Shown piece after piece: positions 1-7,331 of a stretch of 64,000 bases of DNA; within the stretch, counting starts at the first letter, position 1, and every line of letters starts with the position of its first letter. Where the stretch lies: contig NZ_JAQEGR010000004.1 in assembly GCF_027667425.1 (NCBI RefSeq), positions 1-64,000 of the forward strand, in the 5' to 3' direction. The position numbers and the translations under genes were made by a program. The notes beneath the pieces were generated by a model that saw nothing but the letters and a program-made list of their open reading frames with translations, was not told the origin of the DNA and did no database searches. The stretch comes from Fusicatenibacter saccharivorans. Lineage in GTDB: Bacteria > Bacillota > Clostridia > Lachnospirales > Lachnospiraceae.

Positions 1-35
1 CCGAAGGGTTGTTGGTTCGAGCCCAACTCGGGGAG
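1..35 (+). tRNA. tRNA-Asn (3' part only)
   Basis: Only the anticodon-arm end, variable loop, T arm (GTTGG/CCAAC around TTCGAGC) and 3' acceptor strand TCGGGGA plus discriminator G are inside the window. The anticodon is cut off. A 5' strand TCCCCGA and a G discriminator fit tRNA-Asn of Lachnospiraceae, so the identity is inferred. Confidence 0.65.
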
Positions 36-89
36 TGAATGCGACCTGTAAGAAACTCTTACAGGTCAGTTCTTTCAAAAAGTAAATAT

Positions 90-161
90 GGCTCCGTGGT
101 CAAGCGGTTAAGACATCGCCCTTTCACGGCGGTAACACGGGTTCGATTCCCGTCGGAGTCA
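90..161 (+). tRNA. tRNA-Glu (TTC)
   Basis: A full cloverleaf is visible: acceptor GGCTCCG pairs with CGGAGTC, the anticodon loop is CTTTCAC with TTC at 123-125, and the T loop is TTCGATT. The discriminator is A161. No CCA is encoded after it. Confidence 0.95.
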
Positions 162-187
162 CTGAATATAAAATATTTGTTATGTAT

Positions 188-260
188 GCCGATGTGGCTC
201 AATTGGCAGAGCAGCTGATTTGTAATCAGCAGGTTATCGGTTCGAGTCCGATCATCGGCT
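188..260 (+). tRNA. tRNA-Thr (TGT)
   Basis: Acceptor GCCGATG pairs with CATCGGC, and the anticodon loop between GCTGATT and AATCAGC carries TGT. The discriminator is T260. That base is complementary to the variable position of the T-box before thrS further along the window. CCA is not encoded. Confidence 0.95.
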
Positions 261-264
261 CTTT

Positions 265-338
265 GGACCTTTAGCTCAGTTGGTTAGAGCAACCGGCTCA
301 TAACCGGTCGGTCCCGGGTTCGAGTCCCTGAAGGTCCA
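265..338 (+). tRNA. tRNA-Met (CAT)
   Basis: Acceptor GGACCTT pairs with AAGGTCC and the anticodon is CAT in loop CTCATAA. The first base pair is G-C and the anticodon stem lacks the three G-C pairs typical of initiator tRNA, so an elongator Met tRNA is most likely. A CAT tRNA modified to read ATA (Ile) cannot be excluded from sequence alone. Confidence 0.85.
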
Positions 339-372
339 CTTTAGTTCTATATTTTATATTCTGTATATGTCT

Positions 373-446
373 GGCCCGGTGGCTCAGCTGGTTAGAGCGC
401 CGCCCTGTCACGGCGGAGGTCGTCGGTTCGATCCCGATCCGGGTCG
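373..446 (+). tRNA. tRNA-Asp (GTC)
   Basis: Acceptor GGCCCGG pairs with CCGGGTC and the anticodon loop CTGTCAC gives GTC. The discriminator is G446, as expected for tRNA-Asp. It is the last tRNA of the cluster and is followed directly by a terminator. Confidence 0.95.
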
Positions 447-454
447 CTTTAAAA

Positions 455-478
455 AGTCTGCGGAAGCAGGCTTTTTTC
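455..478 (+). terminator. terminator of the tRNA cluster
   Basis: AGTCTGC-GGAA-GCAGGCT hairpin followed by a run of six T. Confidence 0.85.
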
Positions 479-506
479 GTGTATAAAATTTCTTCCAGCT
501 ATAAAA

Positions 507-550
507 GATGCCGTATTCCAGACATAGAAAAAAGTCTGAAATACGGCATC
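507..550 (-). terminator. terminator of the flavodoxin-like gene
   Basis: Arms of 17 nt (GATGCCGTATT.. and ..AATACGGCATC, one mismatch) form a long hairpin. On the minus strand it is followed by TTTT, so it ends the gene at 567-1184. Confidence 0.8.
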
Positions 551-566
551 TTGCTTAACAGATAAA

Positions 567-1184
567 TTAACGGATAAAGTTTGTGCCGACGCGCGGTTCC
601 TTTTCCGGAAGACCCAAGGATTCTTTTCCGAGCTGGATGCTCTTCATCAGAAAACTCATATTCCGTGCAAGGGTACGCATGATCTGCAGGCCTTCGAGAT
701 CTTGTTGTGCCTCGTCCGCATTATTTCCATGGATACTGTTCCAATACTGGCCGGAAGCAACCGGCATGCCGGAGATGGTGAAGTATTTGTTCAGCTCATC
801 AAAGGTAGCGGAAAGACCGCCGCGGCGTGCAGAGACAACCGAAGCGCCGACTTTCATGGTCTTGTCAAAGTGTGTGCTGTAGAACAGCCGGTCAAGAAAA
901 GCAATAAGTGTTGCATTTGCAGATGCATAATAAACCGGACTTCCGACAACAAGGCCGTCAGCCTCTTCAAATTTCGGAGCAACCTCATTTACCATATCGG
1001 AAAAAGCACATTTTCCGAGCTTGGAACAGGCACCGCAGGCAACACAGCCGCGGATATCTTTATTTCCGATATGTACGATTTCCGCCTCAATACCATTTTC
1101 TGTAAAGACTTTTTCCATTTCGTGCAGGGCAGTATAAGTGCTGCCTTTTGCGTGAGGACTTCCGTTGATTAATAATACTTTCAT
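567..1184 (-). CDS. flavodoxin-family NAD(P)H-dependent FMN reductase
   Basis: A 205-residue cytosolic protein. It opens with MKVLLINGSPHAKGS, the phosphate-binding loop of the NADPH-dependent FMN reductase/flavodoxin-like fold, followed by a CVACGACSKLGKC cysteine cluster and GSPVYYASANATL, the FMN-ring loop. Family members reduce flavins, quinones or nitro compounds, or pass electrons through an Fe-S site; the CxxCxxxxxC pattern resembles the iron-sulfur flavoprotein type. The start at 1184 was chosen because GAGAGG lies just upstream and the flavin loop begins right after it; the frame stays open 40 codons further upstream without homology. It is transcribed divergently from the rhamnosidase gene. 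The substrate is unknown. Confidence 0.85.
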   Translation of the reverse strand: MKVLLINGSPHAKGSTYTALHEMEKVFTENGIEAEIVHIGNKDIRGCVACGACSKLGKCAFSDMVNEVAPKFEEADGLVVGSPVYYASANATLIAFLDRLFYSTHFDKTMKVGASVVSARRGGLSATFDELNKYFTISGMPVASGQYWNSIHGNNADEAQQDLEGLQIMRTLARNMSFLMKSIQLGKESLGLPEKEPRVGTNFIR

Positions 1185-1270
1185 TTGATGGTACCTCTCT
1201 TTCATAATTTCCTTTATTATAACACCGGAAAAGATGCAAATAAAGACGCTTTTTTGGGCAAAAACTGATC

Positions 1271-1300
1271 TTAACAGAAATAGCTGCTGGACGGTATAAT
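1271..1300 (+). promoter_or_regulatory. promoter of the GH78 gene
   Basis: TTAACA (1271-1276), an 18-nt spacer and TATAAT (1295-1300), 44 nt before the start codon. Confidence 0.7.
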
Positions 1301-1343
1301 ACAATCAGCAAAGAAGGCAAAACTTGCAATGGGAGGTTACCAA

Positions 1344-4300
1344 ATGAAGATAGAGAGAATTCTGATTGAAGATCAGATGGCACCGATCGGGCTGGATGAG
1401 AAAAAACCGGCATTTTCCTGGCTGCTGACGGCAGAAGAAGGAGAACAGAATCTGATGCAGAGCGCATGCCGGATCGTTGTGCGCACCGGAGAAGATACTG
1501 TGTGGGACAGCGGAAAAATGGAAACCGGCGTATCAACAGGGATTGGTTATGAAGGAGAAGCACTGCAGCCCTGTACCAAATATGAGGTAAAAGCAGAGGT
1601 GTGGGATAACCACGGCGGAAAAGCAGAAGCAGAAAGTTCCTTCGAGACAGGCCTTATGGATTCTTTGTATGCAGCATGGGAGGGAGCTGAGTGGATCGGC
1701 GCACCGCATGCGACGGTATGCGCGGAAAACCGCGGTGTTTTTACGATCGAGAGTGAATTTCGGATGGAAGGCGGGAAGGGAGAAGCGGGTATCGTCTTTG
1801 GAGCCAATGACTTCCGTCTGAACGATCATACGAAAAATGAGCTTGGCATGGAAGGGGAGAACTATATCCGTTATGCTGTGTGCCTTGAGGAGGGAGATGC
1901 ACGCCTCGAAATTTACCGCGTGGGCTATGCGCCGGAGGATACAGCGGAAAAACCGTTTGCCGTTACGAAACTGGTCAACTGGAAAGAGAAAACACAGGAA
2001 ATCCTGACACCAGAGAATGCCAATGCCTTTCATAAGCTGACCGTAGAGGTTGACGGCAATGTGGCATACGCCTATGTCGACGGCATCCTCGTGGATGCCA
2101 TTGAAGAGCATGGATTTTTTGGAACGAAAGTATCAGGCCGCCAGCTGAATCCGAGAGGAAATAACGATGTGCTGCCGTATCCGAGACTGAATGAGATCGG
2201 ATTTTATGCAGGAAAAGGGACGACAGGATATTTTAAGAATCTGACCGTAAGAAACGTAAGAAAACCATCCGCGGAAATTGTTCGTGAGACGCCGGAAGGA
2301 CGGCTGGATGGGGAAAAAAGTATCTTTGCGGATCAGATTCCGGTGGAAAACGGATACTTTAAAGTAGAAGACAGCCAGATTACGGCAGATCCGTCCCATC
2401 ATTCAATTCCAATGCTGCGGTCGTGTATTTCCTGCCAGAAAGAGAAAAAACTGGTATCGGCACGCCTTTATATTACTGCGCGCGGTATCTACGACTGCCG
2501 GATCAACGGACAGGAGATCACGGAAGATCTGCTGCGTCCGGGTCTGACACAGTATGACCACAGAATGAACTATCAGACATACGATATCACAGGGCTGATG
2601 AAACCGGGCCGAAACGGAATCGGCGTGGCGCTGGCATCGGGCTGGTGGAGCGAGGCACAGACCTTTGTGGTGAAGAACTTCAATTACTTTGGAGACAAGG
2701 AGAGTCTGCTTGCCAAGGTTGTCATGAAGTACGAGGACGGCAGCCGCGAGGTCTTTGGAACAAATACCGAGGATTGGAAGTATTTCGGAGAAGGTCCTTA
2801 CCTGTTTTCCAGCTACTTTGCCGGAGAGCAGTACGATGCGCGCCGGGCAGAGGTTTACGAAACTTATTCTCTGCCGGAGTTTGATGACAGCACCTGGGAA
2901 AAGCCAGTTGTTGTGGATACCGTCATGATCGAAGAGTTCTGCACGATGCCGGGCTTTGGACGGTCCTGGCCAGCGGTTCATGAGCAGAAGCCGGAATATA
3001 TCGGTGAGTACGATGCGCCGGTGCGGATTGTAGACCGGAGAACGGCAAAGACGAGAAAAGAGCTGTTCCCGGGTGTGTATCTCTACGATCTGGAACAGGA
3101 GATGGCCGGTGTACCGCGGATTACACTGCATGAGAAGGCGGGCACAAAGATCATCATCCGCTATGCGGAGGTGCTTTATCCGGATCTGCCGGAGTATGCC
3201 GGAAAAGAAGGCACGATGATGCTGGAAAATTACCGGGATGCGACGAGTACGGATGTTTATATCTGCCGCGGCGGGGAAGAGGTGTTCCAGCCGAAGTTTA
3301 CCTTCCACGGCTACCGCTATATTGAGATCAGCGGTGTGGAGCATGCGCCGGAGCTGGAAGAAGTAGAGAGTCTTCAGTATTCTTCTGTGACGGAATTCCA
3401 TGGAAGCCTTACGAGTAGCCATAAACTGCTGAATCGGTTTGCCGAGAATGTTTCCTGGTCACAGAAATGCAACTTTATCAACATTCCGACCGACTGCCCG
3501 CAGAGAAATGAGCGCATGGGCTGGGCGGGCGATACGCATATTTTCTGCCATACGGCGCTCAACAACAGCAGCCTGAAGAAATTCTATGAGCGGAACCTGC
3601 AGGCGATGCGTGATCTGCAGACACCGGAAGGCCAGTACCCGGAGATTGCACCGGTGGGCGGCGGATTCGGCGGCATTACGTATGAGTGTGCGAGTATTTT
3701 TATGGCGTGGGAACTGTATGAGCAGTATGGGGATATCCGCACACTGGAGAAATTTTATCCTGGCATGCAGAAATATATGGACTATATGAAGGATAAGGGT
3801 CTGCCGGGAACGAAGGTAAATCCGGCGATCGGACCGCTTGGCGACTGGCTGGCACCGGAAGAGACGGATCTGCTGCTTTTATGGAATGCATTCTATTATA
3901 AAGAAGCCGATCTGATGAGCCGGATTGCCGGTGCGCTCGGAAGAACAGAGGAGCAGCATCAGTATGAGGCGCTTGCTGCGAAGGTGAAGAAATTCTGGAA
4001 TGAGACATTTGTACTTCCGGATTCCGGAAAGACCTGCAATGCGGACGGAACGCTGTGTGATACGCAGTGCTCGTATGCAATTGCACTGTCTTATGGTGTG
4101 GCAGAAGACAGAAAGAGAATAGGAGAGCATCTGATCCGAAAGACGAGAGCGATCGGCCATACGGTCGGAACGGGATTCTTTGGAACGGGTATTCTGAACC
4201 AGATGCTGACCGAGCAGGGCGCTGTGGAGGATGCCTGGAAGATGATGCTGCAGACGGCATTCCCATCGTGGCTGTATCCGGTGACCCAGGGAGCGACGAC

Positions 4301-4676
4301 GATCTGGGAGCACTGGGATTCCTACACGAAGGAAAAAGGCTTCGGCGGACAGAATGCGATGAACTCGTTCAATCATTATTCTCTCGGAAGCGTTCTTTCC
4401 TGGCTGTATCACACGGGACTTGGTATCCAGAGAGACGAGACAAAACCGGGTTATCAGCACATTCTGCTGAAACCGCAGCCGGGCCCGCTCGAGTTTATGA
4501 AAGGTTCCGTAGACAGCCCGTACGGCGTGATTTCTGCCGGATGGGAGCGGAAAGGTGGCAAAATAGAGTATCAGGTTACGATTCCGGTCAATACAACGGC
4601 AACCCTGTTTAAAAACACGCAGGATCCGGCGGATACCGTGGAACTGGGAAGCGGAACGTATACTTTTATGCTGTAA
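1344..4676 (+). CDS. alpha-L-rhamnosidase, GH78
   Basis: A 1110-residue enzyme that removes terminal alpha-L-rhamnose from plant glycosides or rhamnose-containing glycans. The order seen is an N-terminal beta domain (MAPIGLDEKKPAFSW), a roughly 170-residue concanavalin-like insert (about 130-310), the rhamnosidase N domain (LYITARGIYDCRINGQEI), the alpha/alpha barrel with the GH78 hallmark DCPQRNERMGWAGD near residue 717, and a C-terminal beta sandwich. No signal peptide is present, so it acts in the cytosol on imported substrate. GGGAGG at 1331-1336 sits 7 nt before ATG 1344; the in-frame ATG at 1329 overlaps this site and is rejected. It stands alone behind its own promoter. Confidence 0.93.
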   Translation: MKIERILIEDQMAPIGLDEKKPAFSWLLTAEEGEQNLMQSACRIVVRTGEDTVWDSGKMETGVSTGIGYEGEALQPCTKYEVKAEVWDNHGGKAEAESSFETGLMDSLYAAWEGAEWIGAPHATVCAENRGVFTIESEFRMEGGKGEAGIVFGANDFRLNDHTKNELGMEGENYIRYAVCLEEGDARLEIYRVGYAPEDTAEKPFAVTKLVNWKEKTQEILTPENANAFHKLTVEVDGNVAYAYVDGILVDAIEEHGFFGTKVSGRQLNPRGNNDVLPYPRLNEIGFYAGKGTTGYFKNLTVRNVRKPSAEIVRETPEGRLDGEKSIFADQIPVENGYFKVEDSQITADPSHHSIPMLRSCISCQKEKKLVSARLYITARGIYDCRINGQEITEDLLRPGLTQYDHRMNYQTYDITGLMKPGRNGIGVALASGWWSEAQTFVVKNFNYFGDKESLLAKVVMKYEDGSREVFGTNTEDWKYFGEGPYLFSSYFAGEQYDARRAEVYETYSLPEFDDSTWEKPVVVDTVMIEEFCTMPGFGRSWPAVHEQKPEYIGEYDAPVRIVDRRTAKTRKELFPGVYLYDLEQEMAGVPRITLHEKAGTKIIIRYAEVLYPDLPEYAGKEGTMMLENYRDATSTDVYICRGGEEVFQPKFTFHGYRYIEISGVEHAPELEEVESLQYSSVTEFHGSLTSSHKLLNRFAENVSWSQKCNFINIPTDCPQRNERMGWAGDTHIFCHTALNNSSLKKFYERNLQAMRDLQTPEGQYPEIAPVGGGFGGITYECASIFMAWELYEQYGDIRTLEKFYPGMQKYMDYMKDKGLPGTKVNPAIGPLGDWLAPEETDLLLLWNAFYYKEADLMSRIAGALGRTEEQHQYEALAAKVKKFWNETFVLPDSGKTCNADGTLCDTQCSYAIALSYGVAEDRKRIGEHLIRKTRAIGHTVGTGFFGTGILNQMLTEQGAVEDAWKMMLQTAFPSWLYPVTQGATTIWEHWDSYTKEKGFGGQNAMNSFNHYSLGSVLSWLYHTGLGIQRDETKPGYQHILLKPQPGPLEFMKGSVDSPYGVISAGWERKGGKIEYQVTIPVNTTATLFKNTQDPADTVELGSGTYTFML

Positions 4677-4734
4677 AAAGAAAACCCGAAAGGCTCCGGC
4701 AAAGAAATGGGAGACTTTCGGGCGGAAAGAGAAA

Positions 4735-4774
4735 CGCTGTCGGAGAGAAGAGAACTCCGGCAGCGTTTTCTTTG
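4735..4774 (+). terminator. terminator of the GH78 gene
   Basis: CGCTGTCGGAG and CTCCGGCAGCG form an 11-bp stem followed by TTTTCTTT. Confidence 0.85.
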
Positions 4775-4780
4775 TCATGT

Positions 4781-5158
4781 TTATTTTTCGGCAGTCATGT
4801 GCAGATGACGTTTGATCGCTTCAAAGCTTTCCTGGCTGATGACATGCTCGATGCGGCAGGCATCTTCCGTGGCGGTCTGCTCATCAACACCAAGGCTCAT
4901 CAGGCCGCGGGAGAGGAGCTGGTGGCGCTCATAGATCATCTCTGCGATCGCGCGTCCGCTGTCGGTCAGGTAGATGTAGCCTTCCGGCGTTACGCGGATC
5001 TGCTCTTTTTCTCTTAAGTTTTTCATGGCAACGCTGACACTTGATTTTTTAAAGCCAAGTTCTTCTGCAATATCAACACCGCGTACAACGGGTTTTTTCT
5101 GACTTAAGACTAAAATAGTTTCCAAATAATTTTCTGCGGATTCGTTCGTTTTCAGCAA
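4781..5158 (-). CDS. DtxR/MntR-family metal-dependent repressor
   Basis: About 125 residues with the DtxR/MntR plan: an N-terminal winged helix (NESAENYLETILVL..PVVRGVDIAEELGFKKSSVSVAMKNL) and a dimerisation/metal domain with ERHQLLSRGLMSLGVDEQTATEDACRIEHVIS, where E, H and the later E/H residues are the metal ligands. It probably senses manganese or iron and represses uptake genes. The frame opens at GTG 5167, but GAGGTG overlaps that codon; the TTG at 5158 lies at proper distance and yields a KTNESAENYLET N terminus, so TTG is preferred. No metal transporter gene lies beside it. The C-terminal SH3-like domain of long DtxR proteins is absent, as in MntR. Confidence 0.85.
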   Translation of the reverse strand: MLKTNESAENYLETILVLSQKKPVVRGVDIAEELGFKKSSVSVAMKNLREKEQIRVTPEGYIYLTDSGRAIAEMIYERHQLLSRGLMSLGVDEQTATEDACRIEHVISQESFEAIKRHLHMTAEK

Positions 5159-5212
5159 GATGTTCACCTCGTTTTTCTAAATAGCTGAAGATTCATAAAT
5201 ATATATACATAT

Positions 5213-5241
5213 AGAATAGCATATTTTTCGGAATAGGGCAA
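5213..5241 (-). promoter_or_regulatory. promoter of the MntR-like gene
   Basis: On the minus strand TTGCCC, a 17-nt spacer and TATTCT. The surrounding AT-rich stretch is a plausible place for autoregulation. Confidence 0.5.
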
Positions 5242-5406
5242 TGATGGTTTTTGATGGTTTTTCTTAATTTCAGAAAAGTTGTAAGATTTCAGAAAAAAAA
5301 GACAATGAGGATAGAAGAAGAAAAGCAAGATAAAAGATGACAGGGGGCAAAAAGAGAGGTAAAATAGGAAAAAACAATGAAATTTAGATGGAGGTTAGGA
5401 CATACC

Positions 5407-6585
5407 ATGGAACAGGTGATAAAGAAAAGACTGCAGCAGGTGATGGATGCGTCCGTTGCAAAAGGAGAGACACCGGGCTGTCTTCTGATGGTGATCAAAG
5501 ACGGAGAGGAGCAGGTTTATCTGGAGAGCGGATATGCGGATATCGAAGCAAAAAAGCCGGTTTCCCGCGATAATATTTTCCGTCTCTACTCCATGAGCAA
5601 GCCGATTACCGCGACGGCCATGATGATTCTGGTAGAGCGCGGAATCGTCGATCTGGCGGATCCGGTCAGCAAGTATCTGCCGGGCTTCCGGAACCCGGTT
5701 GTATGTACAGCGGATGGGAAGATAGAAAAAGCGGAGCGGGAGATCCTTCTGGAGGATATTATGAATATGACATCCGGGCTGACGTACGGCGGAACGGATG
5801 AGACGGGACGGCAGACCGATGCACTTTTTCAGGAGGTGATCCACGGACTTAAGGAAGAAAACGGCGGAACGATCAGTACAGTAGAATTTGCAAACCGTCT
5901 TGGAAAAGTCCCGCTTCTGTATCAGCCGGGCCAGTCCTGGAGTTATGGAACGTCGGCGGATGTCGTAGGTGCGGTGATTGAGGTGGCAAGCGGCATGCGC
6001 TTTGGGGATTTTCTGAAAAAAGAAATTTTCGAGCCGCTCGGCATGAACGATACCGATTTCTGGGTTCCGGCAGAAAAGCAGGATCGTCTGGCGAAGGTGT
6101 ATGACTGCAGGGAGGGACAGCCGTCCGTCCGTTATCTGGACAATAACCTTGGCATTCAGAACGATATGGCGTACCGCCCGGCATATGAGGCAGGCGGAGC
6201 AGGCCTTGCATCTACCATCGACGATTATGCGAAATTTACGCAGATGCTGCTGAACGGCGGCACCTACAACGGTGTACAGATTCTCCGTCCGGCGACGGTA
6301 AAATTTCTGGGAGGCCACACATTAAGCGCAGTACAGCAGGCAGGCTTTGATAACTGGATCGGCCTGGAAGGATTTTCCTACGGAAATCTGATGCGTGTTC
6401 TGGTAGATCCGACGCGTGCGGTAACGCTGGGAAGCAAGGGCGAGTTCGGCTGGGACGGCTGGCTTGGATGCTACATGGAAGTCGTGCCGGAGCAGAATAT
6501 GACATTTCTGATGATGACCCAGAAAAAAGATGCCGGAACGTACACCCTGTCCCGGAAGATCCGAAATATTATTTTCAGCGAATAA
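5407..6585 (+). CDS. serine hydrolase of the beta-lactamase (class C/penicillin-binding) family
   Basis: A 392-residue protein with the AmpC/esterase-type fold. The nucleophile motif SMSK (S-x-x-K) follows RLYSMSKPITATAMM, the second motif is YGTS in WSYGTSADVVGAV, and the C-terminal GEFGWDGWLG takes the place of the KTG/HTG strand. Such proteins are usually esterases or peptidases; antibiotic resistance should not be assumed. No signal peptide is seen, so it is cytosolic. ATG 5407 was chosen because homologous sequence begins there and TTAGGA lies just upstream; an in-frame ATG at 5377 would add ten residues. No partner gene is evident. Confidence 0.85.
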   Translation: MEQVIKKRLQQVMDASVAKGETPGCLLMVIKDGEEQVYLESGYADIEAKKPVSRDNIFRLYSMSKPITATAMMILVERGIVDLADPVSKYLPGFRNPVVCTADGKIEKAEREILLEDIMNMTSGLTYGGTDETGRQTDALFQEVIHGLKEENGGTISTVEFANRLGKVPLLYQPGQSWSYGTSADVVGAVIEVASGMRFGDFLKKEIFEPLGMNDTDFWVPAEKQDRLAKVYDCREGQPSVRYLDNNLGIQNDMAYRPAYEAGGAGLASTIDDYAKFTQMLLNGGTYNGVQILRPATVKFLGGHTLSAVQQAGFDNWIGLEGFSYGNLMRVLVDPTRAVTLGSKGEFGWDGWLGCYMEVVPEQNMTFLMMTQKKDAGTYTLSRKIRNIIFSE

Positions 6586-6917
6586 CTTTTCATGAGAGTG
6601 ATTCTCAAGTAAGGCCTTCCGGCCCGTCAGATCAGACGAAAAAAGTGCCGGAAAAGAAACAACTTAACGAATCAGACGGAACATATGAGCAAATTGCTGT
6701 AAAACTACGTCGAATTTTGTCTAAAACGGATATTTGCAGTGAGACAGATGTATGCTATTTTAGTGTCAGTCGAAAATGAAGGCGATTTCATTACTACTTT
6801 CAGAAAAAACAGCAAAAAAGGAATATCGTGTAAGCTTTTGACCGATTTTGAAGGAAATAAAAGAAAGAATTCAAAATCATGAAAAAAAGACCAAAAAGCA
6901 GAAAGGATGCAGAAAAT
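6586..6917 (+). other. intergenic region without a recognised gene
   Basis: 332 nt, AT-rich. It holds a small symmetric motif GAGAGTGATTCTC near 6593, a weak promoter at 6734-6761 and a short hairpin AATGAAGGCGATTTCATT near 6776. No strong terminator follows the serine hydrolase gene. Open frames here lack ribosome sites. Confidence 0.5.
6734..6761 (+). promoter_or_regulatory. possible promoter of the HPr-like gene
   Basis: TTGCAG, a 16-nt spacer and TATTTT with an upstream TGC (extended -10). Confidence 0.35.
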
Positions 6918-7145
6918 ATGATTTCGTTACCGTTAAAGTTTGATGAAGTAGAGAGTGTAGAAGAATTTGTAAATATGGTGAAACGCCTGGATTACGACGT
7001 TGACGTAAAAATAGGACGATGCGTCTTTGATGCGAAATCCCTGATGAGTGTCCTGATGATCGCCGGAAACCCGGATGCGGTTGTGGAAGCCCATACGAAC
7101 GATATCGAAGCATTTAAAAAGAAATTTAAGGATTACCTTCAGTAA
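6918..7145 (+). CDS. HPr-like phosphocarrier protein
   Basis: A 75-residue protein with the HPr fold signature. Strand-helix order and the segment KIGRCVFDAKSLMSVLMIAG match the HPr region around the Ser-46 helix (..NAKSIMGVMSL..). The usual active-site histidine loop is replaced by PLKFDEVESVEEFVN, so no phospho-acceptor His is visible at the expected place. It may be a Crh-like regulatory protein rather than a sugar-transport phosphocarrier. ATG 6918 follows AAAGGA by 10 nt; an in-frame ATG at 6879 would add a basic 13-residue tail and is considered less likely. A terminator follows it, so it is monocistronic. Confidence 0.7.
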   Translation: MISLPLKFDEVESVEEFVNMVKRLDYDVDVKIGRCVFDAKSLMSVLMIAGNPDAVVEAHTNDIEAFKKKFKDYLQ

Positions 7146-7161
7146 GAAAAAAAGTCGGAAA

Positions 7162-7194
7162 GGCACTGTGTGTAAGATGCATGGTGTCTTTTTT
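7162..7194 (+). terminator. terminator of the HPr-like gene
   Basis: GGCACT..GGTGTC imperfect hairpin followed by six T. Confidence 0.6.
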
Positions 7195-7221
7195 GATGCA
7201 CGAAAAAGCGGGTGAAGTATC

Positions 7222-7250
7222 TTGCCGGGGAGACGTGTGCATGGTAAAAT
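7222..7250 (+). promoter_or_regulatory. promoter of the helicase-topB operon
   Basis: TTGCCG, a 17-nt spacer and TAAAAT, about 80 nt before the helicase start. Confidence 0.6.
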
Positions 7251-7331
7251 AAAGTCTATTGGGATGGAAATAAGAGAATCAAAAGAACGGGCTGATGTAG
7301 AAGAAGTTTTTCGTAAAAAAGGAGGCACAAA

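Noticed and set aside
5407..6585. Antibiotic-resistance beta-lactamase
   Set aside because: The fold is shared, but there is no signal peptide and the third motif differs; cytosolic esterase/peptidase activity is more likely.
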